From: Bacillota bacterium
Lineage (GTDB): Bacteria; Vulcanimicrobiota; JAMDEM01
Assembly: GCA_023486985.1 (NCBI GenBank)
Contig: JAMDEM010000154.1
Span: 1-9,796 of the forward strand
DNA length: 9,796 bases
Direction of reading: 5' to 3'
A program made the translations under genes and the position numbers. Below are positions 7,138 through 9,796 of this stretch, piece by piece (position 1 is the first letter of the stretch; each line of letters opens with the position of its first letter). The notes beneath the pieces are model-generated. The model was given only the letters and a program-made list of their open reading frames with translations, made no database searches and was not told the DNA's origin.

Positions 7138-7157
7138 GAAATATTAGACAATATTTC
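7138..7157. repeat. AT-rich hairpin between the DUF1232 and hemerythrin genes
   Basis: gaaatatt (7138-7145) and aatatttc (7150-7157) form a perfect 8-bp stem with a 4-nt loop, about 25 nt past the DUF1232 stop on the minus strand. No U-run follows on that strand and the stem is weak, so a terminator role is doubtful. It could instead be an operator-like dyad, since the possible hemerythrin -35 (TTGTCT) falls across its loop. Confidence 0.35.
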
Positions 7158-7182
7158 TTTCCACGAATAATTACATCCGAAA

Positions 7183-7575
7183 CTAATGTTTGAAAATTCT
7201 TTTCAGCCAGAAAATAAGCAATACCGCTAAAATAAGCCAGATTATTATTATGATACCGGCGGCAATCCAGTTTACAAGCATGTGTTCACCCATGAATTCC
7301 TGCGACTTTTCCCTGCACTCAGCCATAACTGCCCGTGGTATCATTTTAATTGCAAGAGCAATTCCAATTGGAACGAGGACAAAATCATCAAGATAACCTA
7401 TGACAGGGATAAAATCCGGAATCAGATCCAGGGGGCTGAAGGCATATCCTACCACGCAGGCGGCAAAAGCTTTGGCATACCATGGGGTTCGATGATCTTT
7501 GCATGCCAGATAAATTGCATAGATTTCCACTTTTAGTTCTTCAACCCGTTTTTCCCATGGTATCCTCTCCTTCAT
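7183..7575 (-). CDS. DUF1232 (YkvA-like) small membrane protein
   Basis: The 130-residue protein carries the DUF1232 signature: YAFSPLDLIPDFIPVIGYLDDFVLVPIGIALAIKMIP (residues 44-80), with the SPxDLIPD core and paired Asp63/Asp64. A hydrophobic segment at about 102-124 (WIAAGIIIIIWLILAVLLIFW) is a clear transmembrane helix, followed by a basic tail (LKRIFKH), which predicts a cytosolic C-terminus. The DUF1232 region itself is also hydrophobic and may associate with the membrane. No molecular function is established for the family to my knowledge. The ATG at 7575 has GAAGGG about 10 nt upstream, an acceptable but not strong site; no other in-frame ATG is near. It stands alone between 107- and 143-bp gaps, so it may be transcribed singly. 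Confidence 0.9.
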   Translation of the reverse strand: MKERIPWEKRVEELKVEIYAIYLACKDHRTPWYAKAFAACVVGYAFSPLDLIPDFIPVIGYLDDFVLVPIGIALAIKMIPRAVMAECREKSQEFMGEHMLVNWIAAGIIIIIWLILAVLLIFWLKRIFKH

Positions 7576-7608
7576 CTAACACAGCCCTTCTTGCAAAGTC
7601 TCTAAGAT

Positions 7609-7645
7609 GTCATTGCGAGGCTGCTTTTGCAGCCGTGGCAATCTC
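7609..7645. repeat. Dispersed palindromic repeat (gtcattgcgagg...gtggcaatctc type)
   Basis: The inner stem ggctgc-tttt-gcagcc (7619-7634) is flanked by attgc (7612-7616) and gcaat (7638-7642), giving a longer interrupted palindrome. From recall, repeats with CATTGCGAGG and GGCAATCTC ends are scattered through intergenic DNA of many unrelated bacteria. The copy fills part of the 143-bp gap between the alkyltransferase-like and DUF1232 genes and could act as a weak transcription barrier on the minus strand. No transposase is nearby. Confidence 0.65.
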
Positions 7646-7718
7646 TCAAAACAGGATTCATCGTTTCGCTTTAAATGCATCATTTGCAAAGCTACTGATG
7701 AGACAATACCACATGCTT

Positions 7719-8174
7719 TTAAAAATTTTTTACTCTTGGAGACTTTCTGCCTTTTCCCTGCTCTATTATATGTCCCTCTTCTTTTAAATGCTTTGCCTGT
7801 GTTTCCACTCCTCCCGGATATTTTTCATTAAGCTCACCTTCCGATTTTAATGTTCGCCAGTAAGGAGTAATATTTTTCTTTCCTTCTGCTCTTGCTTCTT
7901 CTGCCGCATGGGCTGCAATCCAGGCAAAGATTCCGGTTGTCATGGGACAGCCGATTGTTGCCTTGTGCTTTTTTGCAATTACTTCACGAATCTGATTTAT
8001 TGTAATAAGTTTGCACTCTGGAACCCTTCTCATTATTTCATCTGCTTCTTTTGGAGATGGAATGGCAACCGTGCCGCTCCCCCATTTCTTACTCATTTTT
8101 TCAGTGATTTTTTCAACCTTCGGCAGTCCCTTGCTGTCTTCCAGCTTCTCCTGCCACGATTTTCGCTGTTTCAT
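7719..8174 (-). CDS. MGMT/alkyltransferase-like (ATL) protein lacking the active-site Cys
   Basis: This 151-residue protein resembles the DNA-binding domain of O6-methylguanine-DNA methyltransferase. Residues 56-70 (LITINQIREVIAKKH) resemble the helix-turn-helix entry, and GCPMTTGIFAWIAAHA (75-90) follows. ITPYWRTLKSEGELNEKYPGG (102-122) occupies the place of the MGMT active-site loop, normally PCHR with following S/D-G, and QAKHLKEEGHII (126-137) matches the C-terminal LLxxEG element. The loop reads P104-Y105-W106-R107, so the methyl-accepting Cys is absent, as in ATL proteins, where Trp replaces it (PWHR). The only Cys residues (C54, C76) lie elsewhere. Known ATL proteins bind O6-alkylguanine and pass it to nucleotide excision repair; that role here is inference. 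The ATG has AGAGGTGA 4 nt upstream, a good site. A charged extension at each end is non-standard for minimal ATLs. Confidence 0.75.
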   Translation of the reverse strand: MKQRKSWQEKLEDSKGLPKVEKITEKMSKKWGSGTVAIPSPKEADEIMRRVPECKLITINQIREVIAKKHKATIGCPMTTGIFAWIAAHAAEEARAEGKKNITPYWRTLKSEGELNEKYPGGVETQAKHLKEEGHIIEQGKGRKSPRVKNF

Positions 8175-8286
8175 GAAATCACCTCTAAACTGGTTATTAA
8201 TATTTTCCTTTTCCCGTTAATAATCCTAATTGAAACGCAATTAAGAATTATTAAAAACTACATTTCAAACTTCCGCCCTTACATCC

Positions 8287-8332
8287 CCCTCACCTTAATC
8301 CTCTCCCCGATGGGGAGAGGGAAGGGTGAGGG
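8287..8332. repeat. Short palindromic repeat (CCCTCACC family)
   Basis: ccctcacc (8287-8294) pairs with the ggtgaggg at the right end, and ctctcccc pairs with ggggagag across a gat loop. With the copies at 2341-2520 and 5012-5094 this makes three related elements in under 10 kb, all intergenic. The rest of the 261-bp gap (8175-8435) holds AT-rich DNA that probably carries the alkyltransferase-like promoter, and the terminator at 8373-8408. Confidence 0.65.
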
Positions 8333-8372
8333 ACAACAACAACATAACTCATAAGACTTCGTATTGATTCAA

Positions 8373-8408
8373 GCAAAAAATTAAAAAGGGCGCTCATGAG
8401 AACGCCCT
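8373..8408 (-). terminator. Rho-independent terminator of the metallopeptidase gene
   Basis: On the minus strand the stem agggcg...cgccct (8408-8403 with 8392-8387) contains an inner ctcatgag palindrome and is followed by TTTTTAATTTTTT. It begins 28 nt beyond the metallopeptidase stop, which is the expected geometry. It is the only textbook intrinsic terminator in the window and separates the metallopeptidase from the alkyltransferase-like gene. Confidence 0.9.
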
Positions 8409-8435
8409 CCATAATTTCATATACCTTAAATCCTC

Positions 8436-9796
8436 TCAGTCAACCACGGGCAGTTTCTGTATTACTTTCTTTCCGCCTTTGGTGGGAATGCAGGCGGCGC
8501 GGTAACGTTCTCCCTCCGCATTTTGCACGCTTACATTATCAAGCTTGGTGGTCTTCATAATTAAATTTGCCTGATCATAAGCCTTAATTTCATCCATGGC
8601 ATCCTTTATTTTAACCTTATCAACGGGATCGTTGGTCAGGCTCATCAATTTGCCCTGTGAATCAAATGCCAGCGAAAGTCCGCCGTAAACAGAAGTGACA
8701 TAATCCTTATACTTATCCAGCCCATCACCCTTTACAGGCACTTCTTTAGCGAAAGAATAATTGACAAAGGTTTCACCGTTTTTATTGGTGTAAAGACTGT
8801 CAACTTTTACATCAGCCGGCAGATTGACGCCGATCTTATCCTTATTCTGATTTATGAAATTCACTGCTTCATCTTTGGAGCTCAAGGGTTTGTCAATCTT
8901 CATATCCGGGAGCTGCTCGGCTTTTAAATCAGTTTTATTTATGATTTTCCTGTCGGTGAATACTTTTTTCATAACGTCCTGATATTTTCCTCCTGTGATT
9001 TCCTGATCGGCCTTAAGCATCGCCTGGGCAACATCCTTATATTTGCCTTGCGAAGTGGGAGCAAGCTCAATGCTCCGCGCAAAAATCTTGCTTACGTCAT
9101 CACCGGCTGTTTTTAAAGCAGAAAGCTGATCGGACGAGTTTCCCAGATTCTGCTTGTACGCTCCTTCAAGCACATCATAAACCGAGGCGGTGAAAAGTCT
9201 TGAGAAGTTGTGAACTTCAGATGTTAACTTGTTATCATCCCTTCCGCTGGGCAAAGTGCTTGGGTCCTTATAGGTAAAATTATTTATGGCGCTTCTGAGA
9301 TAAATTTTATTGGCATCAGCGGGATTACCGTCATCAAGATGAATCGCCTTTCCGAATTCTTCCGCCAGGCGGCTCAGCATGCTCTCCTTGCGGAAATCTC
9401 CACCATTTTCTGCAAGAATACCCTTTAAACTGTTTTCATCTTTTAATGTAAGAAGCATCGCCGTAATATCGCCGAAAGCTTCATGGAAAGCTCCGGTTTC
9501 AGTACCGCCGAATCCTCCCATGTAATTAGGGCGGAGGCTGTCAAGAACTGCATGGCCCGTTTCGTGGGAAACCACATCTTCCGATTCCGAAGTCTGCACA
9601 GTTTTGTTTAAAGGCTTGGAATTAAAATAAAAGAAATTCACTGATTCTTCCCAACGGCTGTAATAAGCATTTTGCCCTTCCTGTTTGTGAGGGAAAACCG
9701 TTAATTGGGGCTTTTCAAAAGACCAGTCAATCTTATGGCCCAGCAGATTCTGATACATATCAAGCGTGCGGTAAACCACTGTGTATGAATTGGCCT
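8436..9796 (-). CDS. Thermolysin-like (M4-type gluzincin) metallopeptidase, N-terminus beyond window
   Basis: The frame is open to the window edge (codons reading ANSYTV precede the first possible GTG at 9779), so the true start lies outside; numbering below counts that GTG as residue 1. The zinc motif HETGH gives ligands H72 and H76 with catalytic E73. The third ligand is probably E100 in GAFHEAFGDI, matching the NEAxxD segment of thermolysin. H190 in SEVHNFSRLFTASVYDVL corresponds to the thermolysin His that stabilises the transition state. SRWEESVNFFYF and the LRSAINNF-to-LPS stretch also fit M4/M36 folds. The set predicts an active endopeptidase. Residues about 290-447 form a β-rich tail of unknown role (for example TNKNGETFVNYSFAKEV). 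Signal peptide and propeptide, if any, cannot be seen. A strong terminator follows the TGA stop. Such enzymes are usually secreted; here that is unproven. Confidence 0.87.
   Translation of the reverse strand, partial: ANSYTVVYRTLDMYQNLLGHKIDWSFEKPQLTVFPHKQEGQNAYYSRWEESVNFFYFNSKPLNKTVQTSESEDVVSHETGHAVLDSLRPNYMGGFGGTETGAFHEAFGDITAMLLTLKDENSLKGILAENGGDFRKESMLSRLAEEFGKAIHLDDGNPADANKIYLRSAINNFTYKDPSTLPSGRDDNKLTSEVHNFSRLFTASVYDVLEGAYKQNLGNSSDQLSALKTAGDDVSKIFARSIELAPTSQGKYKDVAQAMLKADQEITGGKYQDVMKKVFTDRKIINKTDLKAEQLPDMKIDKPLSSKDEAVNFINQNKDKIGVNLPADVKVDSLYTNKNGETFVNYSFAKEVPVKGDGLDKYKDYVTSVYGGLSLAFDSQGKLMSLTNDPVDKVKIKDAMDEIKAYDQANLIMKTTKLDNVSVQNAEGERYRAACIPTKGGKKVIQKLPVVD

Noticed and set aside
8227..8243. 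taattg-aaacg-caatta dyad upstream of the alkyltransferase-like gene as an operator
   Set aside because: Six-base AT-rich arms are common by chance in such DNA, and no convincing promoter could be aligned with it.
2341..8332. CRISPR array or leader
   Set aside because: The repeats are few, kilobases apart, differ in length and are palindromic elements in separate gaps, with no regular spacer pattern and no cas genes.

Overview
The window looks like ordinary bacterial chromosome: dense genes, GGAGG-type ribosome binding sites, short intergenic gaps filled with small palindromic repeats, and moderate GC. The gene set (ClpB, a class III CoA-transferase, a DUF711 protein, hemerythrin, DUF1232, an alkyltransferase-like protein and two peptidases) does not fix a phylum. 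I see no phage, transposase, CRISPR, rRNA or tRNA.

Layout. Positions 1-2315 hold the disaggregase gene clpB in an impossible fold-back arrangement. The N-terminal part (residues 1-544) is read on the minus strand from 2315. The following part (to about residue 729) is read on the plus strand up to about 684. The two halves meet head to head and share a perfect 126-bp inverted repeat (1-126 and 685-810). The last ~130 residues are absent. A chimeric or fold-back assembly junction is the simplest explanation. Positions 2316-2601 carry palindromic repeats. On the minus strand, 4994-2602 encodes a DUF711 protein followed 20 nt later by a CaiB/BaiF CoA-transferase, a probable two-gene operon. After a repeat-bearing gap, 5233-6525 (plus) encodes a C39-like cysteine peptidase with a disordered N-terminus and an Ala/Gly-rich C-terminal half. 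Its stop codon overlaps that of a convergent hemerythrin gene (7076-6522, minus). Further minus-strand genes are a DUF1232 membrane protein (7575-7183), a Cys-less alkyltransferase-like protein (8174-7719), and, after a clear Rho-independent terminator, a thermolysin-like metallopeptidase whose N-terminus runs off the window (9796-8436).

How they fit together. ClpB serves protein quality control, hemerythrin O2/NO or iron handling, and the alkyltransferase-like protein possibly alkylation-damage recognition. The DUF711/CoA-transferase pair suggests an acyl-CoA or carboxylic-acid step of unknown substrate. The two peptidases are the most accessory-looking genes. No clearly new multi-gene system is visible. 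The points most worth checking are the clpB fold-back, the C39-like protein and the DUF711/CoA-transferase pair.
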